DNA of 64,000 nt from Parasedimentitalea huanghaiensis (GTDB lineage Bacteria; Pseudomonadota; Alphaproteobacteria; Rhodobacterales; Rhodobacteraceae). The translations under genes were made by a program, and so were the position numbers. The stretch is taken from positions 496,001-560,000 of the forward strand of contig NZ_WQLV01000002.1 of the NCBI RefSeq assembly GCF_009753675.1, written 5' to 3'. Positions 25,924 through 34,008 of this stretch are shown piece by piece. The stretch's first letter is position 1; every line of letters begins with the position of its first letter. The notes under the pieces were generated by a model. That model searched no databases. It had not been told where the DNA came from and worked only from the letters and a program-made list of their open reading frames with translations.

Positions 25924-26361
25924 GTTTTCTCAATATTGAACGAGTGGCCAAAAACTGACTTTCACTTCAGGTGTGGCGCTCCCAATCAGACTGCTGTCCG
26001 ATGGCATGCAGAACCTATTGCATAGCTCTACACCGTGCACCTCCTTTTTATTCCCACCCGCCTCACCCCAAAGGTGTTGCGCACCCAGCGTTCAGTCTGG
26101 TTACCACTTATCAGAACAGGTGTTGCAGAGTGCAGCCATTCGCGAATACCGCTGGGCCTATCAACCCCGGCACTTGGAACAGGGCCCCATCACGTTAGGG
26201 GCGCGCAGAGACAACGTTTAGCACGCGGGGTTTGATCCCCGTCCGCATCCGCTTTGGCGGTACCGCCTTTCTTATCACTGCACAGACGACAAACAGTATT
26301 GGAAGGATCGAAACCGATGGGGAAGCCCCCCAAGGCGGGGTTTTCGTATGCCGGAAAGAAA
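25924..26361. other. Intergenic region with hairpins, no confident gene
   Basis: About 440 bases between the Imm26-like gene (reading left) and the polyamine operon end. Overlapping short frames near 25970-26235 have no family likeness. Seen: a CGGGG-TTTGAT-CCCCG hairpin at about 26226-26241, a 12-base palindrome GGCGGTACCGCC at 26257-26268 (by inspection), and a CCCC/GGGG hairpin followed by TTTTC near 26325-26345. The region could encode a structured RNA; I cannot assign one. Confidence 0.4.
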
Positions 26362-26385
26362 AGAGGCGGCCCCAAGGCCGCCTCT
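26362..26385 (-). terminator. Terminator of the polyamine ABC operon
   Basis: AGAGGCGGCC (26362-26371) pairs perfectly with GGCCGCCTCT (26376-26385) around CCAA. On the minus strand the hairpin follows the potC-like stop by 7 bases and runs into TTTTCTTTCC. This is a good intrinsic terminator. Confidence 0.85.
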
Positions 26386-26392
26386 GGTACTT

Positions 26393-27658
26393 TTAGTTGC
26401 TTTGCAAATTACCGGGGTCAAAGACACCGCCAGACCCAGAGTTCTCTGGCTCCTCTTCAGGTGTCTCGGTACCGCCATCCTGCAATGTGCCAGGATTGAA
26501 GACATTGCCAAAACCGGAATCGTTGGACGGCTTTGGTGTCGCATCTGTAGCAGGGGCCTGATCAGACTGTTCGCCTTCCTCGGCTGCCCGACGGGCGGCT
26601 TCGTCAGCGCGACGCTGAAGCAATTCCTGAATACGCAGCTCAGTTTCCAATCGCTTCGTCTCTTTAACATCCGCGATACACTGTGCCGGGCTGTAGACCG
26701 TTGCTGTGCCCACAACCGCGATCGTGGCCATAGCAACAACAACCAACAGCACCGCCGCCGTGTTTGAACTCAGGAAGCCCGGCAAGCGCAGCTTGCCCGT
26801 TTCCAGCTCTTCCACGGTGGCCGTTTTACGGGCCGCTGCAACCAGTTCCTGACGACGAATTTTCGCCTCGTTGAACAGGGCTGCAAACACGGTTAGCAAC
26901 ACGATGATAAAGGCCAGGGCCGAAATCGCTGGTGTGATGCCGTAACGTACCTTTTGTGCCAGCTCGATGGTCAGAGTTGGGTATTCGCCAAAGGTAAAGG
27001 TGGTCGTGTTGTAGTTCTCGAACGAAGCGAGGAACGCCAGCACCGCAGCCGAAGCAATCGCCGGACGCATGAACGGCAGCAGAACCTTGCGGAAGGTCTG
27101 CGCGTGGCTGGCGCCCAGATCCAGTGCCGCTTCGGTCAGGGCATTGTCATACCGCTGCAGACGCGCCACCAGCACCAGCATGCAGTAGCTGGCAATAAAG
27201 GTGGACTGGCCAATAACGGTCAGGAACAAACCACTGCTGAGGAAGCTGTCAGCATCCAAGCCGAGCATACGATTGACGCGGTCCCAGAACACCAGTGTCG
27301 AAATACCAATGACCACACCGGGCACCAAGATTGGCGCAATGATGATGGTATAGTAAGTCGCCCGCAGTTTAGGCCAGATCTGGGTCAGCATCAGCGCCCC
27401 AGCCAAACCCATCGCCACTGACAGTATCACGGTACCGATGCCCACCAAGACCGAGTTCTTGATACCATTCAGGATACGTTCGTCCTGAAACAGCGCCGAG
27501 AACCATTCAAAGGTCAGGCATTCCCAAGGGGCCGCCCGAGGGAACCCCGGAGAGTTGAAGGCCGTGACCGACATGATCACCAGAGGACCCAGCAGGTAGG
27601 CAAAGAACAGGGCCAGATAGACCCAAATGCTTATGCGCATCAAAGAGAAGTTCTTCAT
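26393..27658 (-). CDS. potC: Polyamine-type ABC permease PotC with C-terminal extension
   Basis: 421 residues; typical PotC is about 260-280. The permease part is residues 1-270 with six hydrophobic segments and the EAA loop EAALDLGASHAQTFRKVLLP. After it comes an extra hydrophobic segment (about 299-320), then a charged helical stretch (about 327-362, predicted coiled coil), then an acidic Pro-rich tail with two GxVFxPGxLQ-like motifs (383-393 and 409-419). The extension's role is unknown. The start is ATG at 27658, overlapping the potB stop by 4 bases; frame is open further upstream but this is the family start. Confidence 0.85.
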   Translation of the reverse strand: MKNFSLMRISIWVYLALFFAYLLGPLVIMSVTAFNSPGFPRAAPWECLTFEWFSALFQDERILNGIKNSVLVGIGTVILSVAMGLAGALMLTQIWPKLRATYYTIIIAPILVPGVVIGISTLVFWDRVNRMLGLDADSFLSSGLFLTVIGQSTFIASYCMLVLVARLQRYDNALTEAALDLGASHAQTFRKVLLPFMRPAIASAAVLAFLASFENYNTTTFTFGEYPTLTIELAQKVRYGITPAISALAFIIVLLTVFAALFNEAKIRRQELVAAARKTATVEELETGKLRLPGFLSSNTAAVLLVVVAMATIAVVGTATVYSPAQCIADVKETKRLETELRIQELLQRRADEAARRAAEEGEQSDQAPATDATPKPSNDSGFGNVFNPGTLQDGGTETPEEEPENSGSGGVFDPGNLQSN

Positions 27659-28575
27659 TTGCCGATATCCCCCATGTTCACTTTGAACACGCGCATCAGT
27701 GCCAGAACCAGCAAGATACAGGTGACCAGTAGAACAACCGCATAGGCGGCGCCTTGTGGCCAATCGCTATTGTCGTTGAATTGCTGATAGATCAACTGAG
27801 TGAACCATAGGCTGCTTGGGCCGCCCAGAATTTGTGGCGCAGCCAGCGCACCGGCAGACAACATGAACACCATAGTGCAACCCGAACTGATGCCCGGCTT
27901 GGCATAGGGAATAACCACCCGACGATGAATACGGGTCCAGCTGGCGCCCATATCCCGTGCCGCCTCGATCTGGTTGCGATCCAGGCTTTCGATCACGTTA
28001 TAGATCGGGAAGATCATCAGCAGGATATAGGCATAACCCAGACCCGCATACAGCGCGATGTCATTGCGGATAAAGTCGAACGGCGTGTCGAACACACCCG
28101 CGCCCACCAATAGGTTATTCAGCACACCAGTTTCGCCAAAGATAATCCGCAAAGCAAAGGCTCGCAGAATTTCGTTGATCCAGTATGGGATAATCAACAT
28201 CAGCGCCAGAATGCGGATGTGATTGCCCTTGGTCTGAGCCAGATAGTAGGCGATCGGATAACACAGCATCAGATTGAACAGGGTCACAAGAATAGCTGCA
28301 ATCAGCGTGCGGTAAAACACCTTCAGATCGACCGCGTTATAGTCCTGACTGCCACCTTCGGGGCCAAAGATCAGATATTTGTAGTTCTCCAGCGTATAGA
28401 CATCCTTTGGACCACCGATTTCAGGCGGCGGCAGATTTGGCCGGAATGAAAAGTCGAGCATCGACAGCTGGGGCAGGATGATCAGGCCAATGGTCCAGAA
28501 CAGGACCAGACCCAACATGACCGAGCCTAGCCCAACGCCGTTGCGGTTGAAATATTCCCTTAGGAAACGGGGCAT
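27655..28575 (-). CDS. potB: Polyamine-type ABC transporter permease PotB
   Basis: 306-residue permease with six hydrophobic segments. The EAA loop is QIEAARDMGASWTRIHRRVV. FSFRPNLPPPEIGG and IRILALMLIIPYWINEILRA are characteristic of the PotB/PotH branch. It begins 14 bases after the potA stop. It forms the channel with PotC. Confidence 0.9.
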   Translation of the reverse strand: MPRFLREYFNRNGVGLGSVMLGLVLFWTIGLIILPQLSMLDFSFRPNLPPPEIGGPKDVYTLENYKYLIFGPEGGSQDYNAVDLKVFYRTLIAAILVTLFNLMLCYPIAYYLAQTKGNHIRILALMLIIPYWINEILRAFALRIIFGETGVLNNLLVGAGVFDTPFDFIRNDIALYAGLGYAYILLMIFPIYNVIESLDRNQIEAARDMGASWTRIHRRVVIPYAKPGISSGCTMVFMLSAGALAAPQILGGPSSLWFTQLIYQQFNDNSDWPQGAAYAVVLLVTCILLVLALMRVFKVNMGDIGK

Positions 28576-28589
28576 CTGTCCAAGCCCCC

Positions 28590-29702
28590 CTATTCCGTTG
28601 CCAGCACGCCGGCAGGCAGTGCTACGGCATTATGAACGTCATACTCCAGGGTCATCGGTTCACCCCTGTGGCTTTCGAATGATTGCCCAAGGTTTGGCAG
28701 TGACACCTTCATCTCTTTGCCGCCTTCACCTTCCATGAAGATGTTAAAGACATTACCTTCAAACTCTTCCTTGTGGACCTCGGCAGTGACAAAGTGATCG
28801 CCCTGAGTGCCAAGCGGCGCCAGAGAGAAGGCTTCGGGACGGATGAACAACATGGCATCGTCACCCTCTTTCATCTTGCCCACATTGTTGGACGAGATGC
28901 GTGCCATCAGATCACCAGAGCGGTTGGTGTTGATCATGACTTCGTTGCCGATGACCTTTTTGACCGTACCGCGGAACACGTTGTTTTCGCCAACGAACGA
29001 AGCGGCAAAGGCTGTGCTTGGATCGTTGTAGATTGTTTTGCCATCACCAATTTGATCAATCACCCCGGCGCGCATAACTGCGACGTTGTCTGACATGGTC
29101 AGCGCTTCGCCCTGATCGTGGGTGATGTAGATAAAGGTAATGCCAACCCGTTTCTGAATTTCGCGCAATTCAGACCGCATGTGTTGGCGCAGCTTTAGAT
29201 CAAGCGCTGACAGCGGTTCATCCAACAACAAAACATCTGGTTCAGCACAAAGCGCGCGGGCAATCGCAACACGCTGCTTTTGACCACCAGACAGTTCGGC
29301 TGGCAGCTTGTCGCCCTGACCAGTCAATGCGATCATGTCCAGCAGCTCATCCGCACGCTTGCGGCGCTCTTTAGCCGATGCACCTTTGATCTCCATCGAG
29401 AAAGTGATGTTTTCCCAGACTTTCATCAAAGGGAACAACGCCAGGTTCTGAAAGATCAGCGCAGTGGGGCGTTTGTTCGGGCCAATGCCCTTCATATTAT
29501 TGCCACCGATCAGCACGTTGCCTTCGCTGGGCTCAAGAAAGCCTGAAACGGCTCTCAGAATGGTTGTTTTACCGCAACCCGACGGCCCGAGGAACGAAAA
29601 GAAATCGCCCCCGTTAATGTTCACGTTTGCGTCGCGAACCGCGACAAAATCTCCAAATCGGATCCAGAGATTTTCAAGATTTACGCCAACCCCAGCACTC
29701 AT
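28590..29702 (-). CDS. potA: Polyamine-type ABC transporter ATPase PotA
   Basis: 370-residue ATPase. Walker A GPSGCGKTT, signature ELSGGQKQRVAIARAL, Walker B VLLLDEP and switch His in YITHDQGEALTMSD are all present. The C-terminal TOBE region is roughly 240-370 (MLFIRPEAFSLAPLG). The start is ATG at 29702 (MSAGVGVNLENLWIRFGD) with GGGGGAAG upstream; an upstream in-frame ATG at 29726 is less likely. It is preceded by a hairpin after the binding-protein gene. Confidence 0.92.
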   Translation of the reverse strand: MSAGVGVNLENLWIRFGDFVAVRDANVNINGGDFFSFLGPSGCGKTTILRAVSGFLEPSEGNVLIGGNNMKGIGPNKRPTALIFQNLALFPLMKVWENITFSMEIKGASAKERRKRADELLDMIALTGQGDKLPAELSGGQKQRVAIARALCAEPDVLLLDEPLSALDLKLRQHMRSELREIQKRVGITFIYITHDQGEALTMSDNVAVMRAGVIDQIGDGKTIYNDPSTAFAASFVGENNVFRGTVKKVIGNEVMINTNRSGDLMARISSNNVGKMKEGDDAMLFIRPEAFSLAPLGTQGDHFVTAEVHKEEFEGNVFNIFMEGEGGKEMKVSLPNLGQSFESHRGEPMTLEYDVHNAVALPAGVLATE

Positions 29703-29808
29703 GTGGCTTCCCCCTCGGTGCAGCACAGCACAGACCCGGCGGTTTCCACCGGTCTAATCAGGCTGCATCCAGTTTCACATATTTGATTTTGCGCCATTGG
29801 CGCGAAAA

Positions 29809-29834
29809 TGGCCCCCTCCAAACAGAGGGGGCCA
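29809..29834 (-). terminator. Intra-operon hairpin between binding-protein gene and potA
   Basis: TGGCCCCCTC (29809-29818) pairs with GAGGGGGCCA (29825-29834), a perfect 10-bp stem, loop CAAACA. On the minus strand TTTTCG follows, then a second short hairpin (GCGCCATTGGCGC near 29791-29803). It lies 14 bases after the binding-protein stop and would limit read-through to the membrane genes. Confidence 0.75.
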
Positions 29835-29847
29835 AACGTTCAAAAGC

Positions 29848-30972
29848 TTAGGCGCTCTTGAACTTATTCACGAACTCAGTCCGTACATCTGCATACCATG
29901 GAGCTTCAGCAGGCCATGGGTTCAGATTGGCCAAGCTGTCGCCTGGATAGGCTTCGGCAAAGTTCTTCTTGTAGACGTCACCCGAGAAGGTGTCCGCGCC
30001 CAGAACTGGCGAGTTGTAGCCGTGGCTATCAATCGCAACACCAGCAGCTTCTTTGCCATAAGCAAAGTCGATAAAGGCGTAGATCTGATCGATGTTTTTC
30101 GCGCCAATAGGCATGGACATGCCGTCAACCCATGCCATCGCACCTTCGACAGGTGCCTGGTAGTGAACAGGCTCACCAGCAGATTTCAGTGCCAGCGGTG
30201 GACCATCCCAAGTCTGGCCAACAACAACACCTTCGTTCAGAAGACCGTTTTTCTGAGTGTCAGCGTCGTTCCAGATCAGTTTGATGCGCGACTTGCGCTC
30301 AACACACCAGTCAGCGATCTGACCCCAGACTTTGCGCATGGTGTCTTCGTCGTTGTAAGCCGCCCAGACAGATCCGGCATCCATTTGACCGGAGGCTTCC
30401 ATGTACAGACCAGCACCCAGCATCATCGAGTGTGCGCGACCCATGGTCTTACCAGCATTTTCTTCGGACCAAACGTCGCCATAAGATGGTGCATCACCAG
30501 CTGGCAGCCATTTGTCGGTACGGTATGCGATACCTTCGGTACCCCAGATGTGCGGCAGCCAGTGTGCGCCAGCGTCGCCAAAGTTCCACGCATCGGTGCC
30601 GATTTTGGACATCGATGGGTTCACTTTGTCCAGCGCAACCTTGTTCAGATCAAACGGCTGAAGCAGCTCCAGCGGGCCCCACTGCAGCGAACGGTTGTTG
30701 GTGGGCGATACGATGTCGAAGCCCTGGCCTTTGGTGGCCTTCATCTTGTTGATGATTTCTTCGTTCGAACCAATACCAGTGTAGTTCACTTTGATGCCGG
30801 TCTCGGCCTGAAAGGCCTCAAGGAATGCTGGTGGCAGATAGTCCGACCACATCAGGATGTTGATTTCACCCGACGATGCCAGCGCACTTTTGGAATAAAG
30901 TGGTGCTGCCAGCGCTGCTGCGCCTGCTGTTTTCAGCAGCGAGCGGCGGGTTACAGATGTTTTGATAGTCAT
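29848..30972 (-). CDS. Polyamine-type ABC transporter substrate-binding protein (PotD/PotF family)
   Basis: 374 residues with a Tat-type signal: TRRSLLKTAG is the twin-arginine motif, followed by a hydrophobic stretch to about residue 33. The mature part begins INILMWSDYLPPAFLEAFQA, typical of the spermidine/putrescine-binding family, and includes GIKVNYTGIGSNEEIINKM. It is first in the operon. A polyamine substrate is the family default, but related proteins bind other cationic compounds. Confidence 0.9.
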   Translation of the reverse strand: MTIKTSVTRRSLLKTAGAAALAAPLYSKSALASSGEINILMWSDYLPPAFLEAFQAETGIKVNYTGIGSNEEIINKMKATKGQGFDIVSPTNNRSLQWGPLELLQPFDLNKVALDKVNPSMSKIGTDAWNFGDAGAHWLPHIWGTEGIAYRTDKWLPAGDAPSYGDVWSEENAGKTMGRAHSMMLGAGLYMEASGQMDAGSVWAAYNDEDTMRKVWGQIADWCVERKSRIKLIWNDADTQKNGLLNEGVVVGQTWDGPPLALKSAGEPVHYQAPVEGAMAWVDGMSMPIGAKNIDQIYAFIDFAYGKEAAGVAIDSHGYNSPVLGADTFSGDVYKKNFAEAYPGDSLANLNPWPAEAPWYADVRTEFVNKFKSA

Positions 30973-31290
30973 AGTGTTTTCCCCGTTGGAAGATTGTATT
31001 GTTTTTCTTGCTGTTTATTACTCGGTAGTTTTGCGGATGGTTGCGGCTCTCCTACAGTGACAGTTTCAATAATTGATAAGACCAGAATCGAATATTCCAA
31101 ACTCAAATCGGTCCAGTTTGCGCAATGCCTCTGGATTGGGAAACCCAGGTAAAGACCTGCGGCATTCTAACCCACCTTACAGCTTGCGCTTGCATGTAGC
31201 CTTACGTCAACGGCGTAACTTCAGTATGACGTTCACAAATTAAGTGCCCAGTCTCTGTGACGTTCAATTCCAAACGAAAACAAAAAATTT
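30973..31290. promoter_or_regulatory. Region upstream of the polyamine operon with TGACGTTCA repeats
   Basis: 318 bases between the divergent-end genes; it must hold the polyamine-operon promoter. TGACGTTCA occurs at 31227-31235 and 31258-31266 (31-base spacing, three helical turns), and the reverse complement of a related TTGACGTAA occurs near 31202-31210. These could be regulator sites for the operon, by pattern only. The Na/Pi gene ends at 31291 without a visible terminator. Confidence 0.3.
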
Positions 31291-32976
31291 TCAAGTTTCT
31301 AATTGCTCCTGCGGCATATCCTCGATCAGGCGTGTCTCAAGCAGCTGCCCATTCAAATACAGAATCGGATAAGCAATTGCGGCAATGTGGCTGTTAAATT
31401 CACGCAGGGCTCTTAGGGTTTCCAGATGGATATCTGAGGTTTCAAAACTATCAGTACTGCCACTCTGCAACCGTTTCAGATGGCGTTTGCGACTATCACG
31501 TTCAGCTCGTTTCAGCTCTGTCTTTTCTAGGCTGAGCAAGCGGGCGCTTTCCAAGTCGTCTGAGATAAGAACATTCGATGCCAGACACAGGTTGGCCAGA
31601 ATGCTTTCATGCATGCGCGTCAGTTCCATCCAACCTTCATTCGAGAAATCAGCCCCATTTGCACCCATTTCACCGGCCAGCACACTCAGTCTCTTGGCCA
31701 CAACATCGCCCGCGGTTTCTAATCGAATCGCATATTCCACCATATCCCGCGCCACTTTGGCGTTGGCCTTGCCAAATTCTTCGGGCGGAATAGCCGCGAC
31801 AAATGAACGAATACCAGACAGGCAGGCGTTGACCTCAACATCGAGATCCTGAATCGCCTTAATCTGGGCTTTGTCACCCGATTTATACAGCCCTAGCACG
31901 GGTCGAAACATTGCCTCGACCAACCCCGACATCCGCAACAACTCACGCTTAAGACTAGAAAGAGCCTGCGTTGGTGGGCCAATGTTAGTGAGATCCAGCG
32001 TGCTTGCAGGCAGGCCGGTTGCAACCTCGATATTTTCCTTAACGGCCGGATCGGGCATCAGGCCTTCCATAACGCGCTGAAACGACATGCACACAGGAAG
32101 CGCCAACAGCAGTAGAGACGCATTAAATGCAAGATGGGCATAGACCAACATCTGTCCGCCTTGCGGATCTCCCAATGCCCCAGATCGTAACGCCAAATTG
32201 GCAGCAAACAGCGTGATTACAGCCCAAGTTCCGCGCAGGATCAAATTGGCAAAAGGAATTCGGCGCGCCGATAATGTCATACCCCGACTTAGCCAGACCG
32301 GGATAAATGCCGATCCAAAGTTCGCGCCCAGCACCAGTGACAGGCCCGCCGCAAAAGGAATCGCATCAATCTGTACCAGGGTCACACACATCAAAATCGC
32401 CGCCACCGATGAATGCATCACAAAGGCCAGCGCCGCGCCTACCAAAAAGGCTGTCATATAGTCCCGCGCAAGGTATTCGGCGACCGCAGGCAAAAAGGCA
32501 CTATCACGAATCGGATCCATCGCCTCGCGCAGGAAACGCAGCGAAATCAGGATAAACGCCACGCCCATTAGGATTCGACCCAACTGTCGTACTTTTCTGG
32601 CTTCGGTTTTGACAAACATGTAACCGCCCACAGCCAACAGCAGCGGCACCAGCCAATCCAGCTTGAAGGACAGTATCTGAATGATCAGCGCTGAACCCAA
32701 ATCGCCGCCCAGCACAATCGCCAGCCCAATTGGAAAGCTAAGCATTCCACTGGCGGCAAATCCCGAGGTCAGTAGCGCCACCGCTGCCGAACTCTGCAGC
32801 ACGATTGCCAGTGCGACACCAACCAGGCTTGCCTGGGACAGGCTGCGCTGCCCGGTCAGCACCCGTTGAAATGAGGCGCCATAGCTCCGTTCGATTCCCG
32901 TTCGCACCATCCGCACCGCGAACAGCAATAACATGGTGGCCCCCATCAAACTGACCAGAAAGCTTACGATCGCCAT
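31291..32976 (-). CDS. Na/Pi cotransporter family protein with PhoU-like C-terminus
   Basis: 561 residues. The N-terminal part (1-about 320) contains the two Na/Pi cotransporter repeats: GVALAIVLQSSAAVALLTSG and VLGGDLGSALIIQIL, then AFVMHSSVAAILMCVTLVQI and LVLGANFGSAFIPVWL, with the QSS/HSS motifs. The C-terminal part (about 345-561) is helical and resembles PhoU. It probably imports phosphate. Start ATG at 32976 has AGGAG upstream; the frame is open further 5'. Next to a DeoR regulator gene on the same strand (48 bases between), so probably one operon. Confidence 0.88.
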   Translation of the reverse strand: MAIVSFLVSLMGATMLLLFAVRMVRTGIERSYGASFQRVLTGQRSLSQASLVGVALAIVLQSSAAVALLTSGFAASGMLSFPIGLAIVLGGDLGSALIIQILSFKLDWLVPLLLAVGGYMFVKTEARKVRQLGRILMGVAFILISLRFLREAMDPIRDSAFLPAVAEYLARDYMTAFLVGAALAFVMHSSVAAILMCVTLVQIDAIPFAAGLSLVLGANFGSAFIPVWLSRGMTLSARRIPFANLILRGTWAVITLFAANLALRSGALGDPQGGQMLVYAHLAFNASLLLLALPVCMSFQRVMEGLMPDPAVKENIEVATGLPASTLDLTNIGPPTQALSSLKRELLRMSGLVEAMFRPVLGLYKSGDKAQIKAIQDLDVEVNACLSGIRSFVAAIPPEEFGKANAKVARDMVEYAIRLETAGDVVAKRLSVLAGEMGANGADFSNEGWMELTRMHESILANLCLASNVLISDDLESARLLSLEKTELKRAERDSRKRHLKRLQSGSTDSFETSDIHLETLRALREFNSHIAAIAYPILYLNGQLLETRLIEDMPQEQLET

Positions 32977-33024
32977 GTTAGGCTCCTCTTTGCGGCGACC
33001 TGATACCAACAGCCTTTGCCAATA

Positions 33025-33870
33025 CTACTTGCCATCTTCGCCGCTTCCGTCTTTGGCAATATCAATGCCGATCCCGTGGCCCGCCAATGCCGCCGTCAAC
33101 TTCTTTCCCGGCGCCTTATCGCTGACAACTCGATCCAGATTTCCGAGCAAGGGTCCACGATGCGGAGCAGTCTCATCAAACTTGGGATGGGCCAGCGCCA
33201 ACACGGTACATTCAGCGCAGTCTGCGACCACAGTCGCCAACTGGGCCTCGCCGGCGTTCTGATACAGAACACCGTGCTTGGCGGTCAGGGCATCCGCTGA
33301 CAGCACCGCAACATCGAACACAAATCGGCGCGCCTGGTGTTCCGCCACATAACCAAATGTCCCGCGCTCATTGCTTTGCATTTCCCCGCCCAACAAATGC
33401 ACGCGGTTGCCGTTGTGACTGGCCAGCGCCTGGGCCACGCCTATCGAATTGGTAACGACGGTTAAGTTGGATTTTCGCTGCAATGCCTCGGCGACATAGG
33501 CGGTGGTAGAGCCTACATCCAGAAAAACCGTCATTCCATCCCGAACGATCCGAGACACCTGCGCTGCGATCCGCTGCTTAACTGCGGAATCCTGGCCAAA
33601 CCGGTGATAAAAACTGGGTTCACTTTGCGCACCAACGAGATGTGCACCGCCATGCACCCGCAACACTGCTCCGGCCTTGGACAAGGCCTTAACGGTGCGG
33701 CGTACAGTTTCTTCAGATACATCCAGTGCTTTGGCCAAATCTGCACTTCGAGCGGACCCACCCAAGCGGCGCAAAGCCCCCAGCAGCTCCAGTTCACGGT
33801 GGGAAAGGGATTGTGTGCCAGTCAAAGGTGGCTCTCTCGCGCAGTCAAAGTTAGCCCCAAAAATACACAA
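33025..33870 (-). CDS. DeoR-family transcriptional regulator
   Basis: 281 residues in the longest frame (ATG at 33870); a TTG at 33825 with GAGAG upstream is an alternative start and would give about 266. HTH at about residues 24-75 (ARSADLAKALDVSEETVRRT, then VKALSKAGAVLRVHGGAHLV). The ligand domain has TVFLDVGSTTAYVAEAL and VTNSIGVAQALA. It precedes the Na/Pi gene and is divergent from the PMH-like gene with about 138 bases between, so it may control both (inference). Confidence 0.85.
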   Translation of the reverse strand: MCIFGANFDCAREPPLTGTQSLSHRELELLGALRRLGGSARSADLAKALDVSEETVRRTVKALSKAGAVLRVHGGAHLVGAQSEPSFYHRFGQDSAVKQRIAAQVSRIVRDGMTVFLDVGSTTAYVAEALQRKSNLTVVTNSIGVAQALASHNGNRVHLLGGEMQSNERGTFGYVAEHQARRFVFDVAVLSADALTAKHGVLYQNAGEAQLATVVADCAECTVLALAHPKFDETAPHRGPLLGNLDRVVSDKAPGKKLTAALAGHGIGIDIAKDGSGEDGK

Positions 33871-34008
33871 AAACCCACAACCATCAAGAAAATTTCCTCA
33901 CCAAATCCACATTACCCCAAAATTCCATAGATTACCCACAAATACCCTCTTTTCTCCGAGCGCATTTCACGTTTATCTGACATTCAGACTCGGTGAAGGA
34001 GATGCACC

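Noticed and set aside
26221-26245. A tRNA T-arm-like hairpin (CGGGG-TTTGAT-CCCCG)
   Set aside because: The loop has 6 bases, not 7, and no D arm, anticodon arm or acceptor pairing is found nearby; a permuted tmRNA piece was considered but no tag frame or CCA end was seen.
29797-31152. A 451-codon open frame on the plus strand across the polyamine binding-protein gene
   Set aside because: Antisense to a gene with strong Tat signal and family motifs; the product has no recognisable domain.
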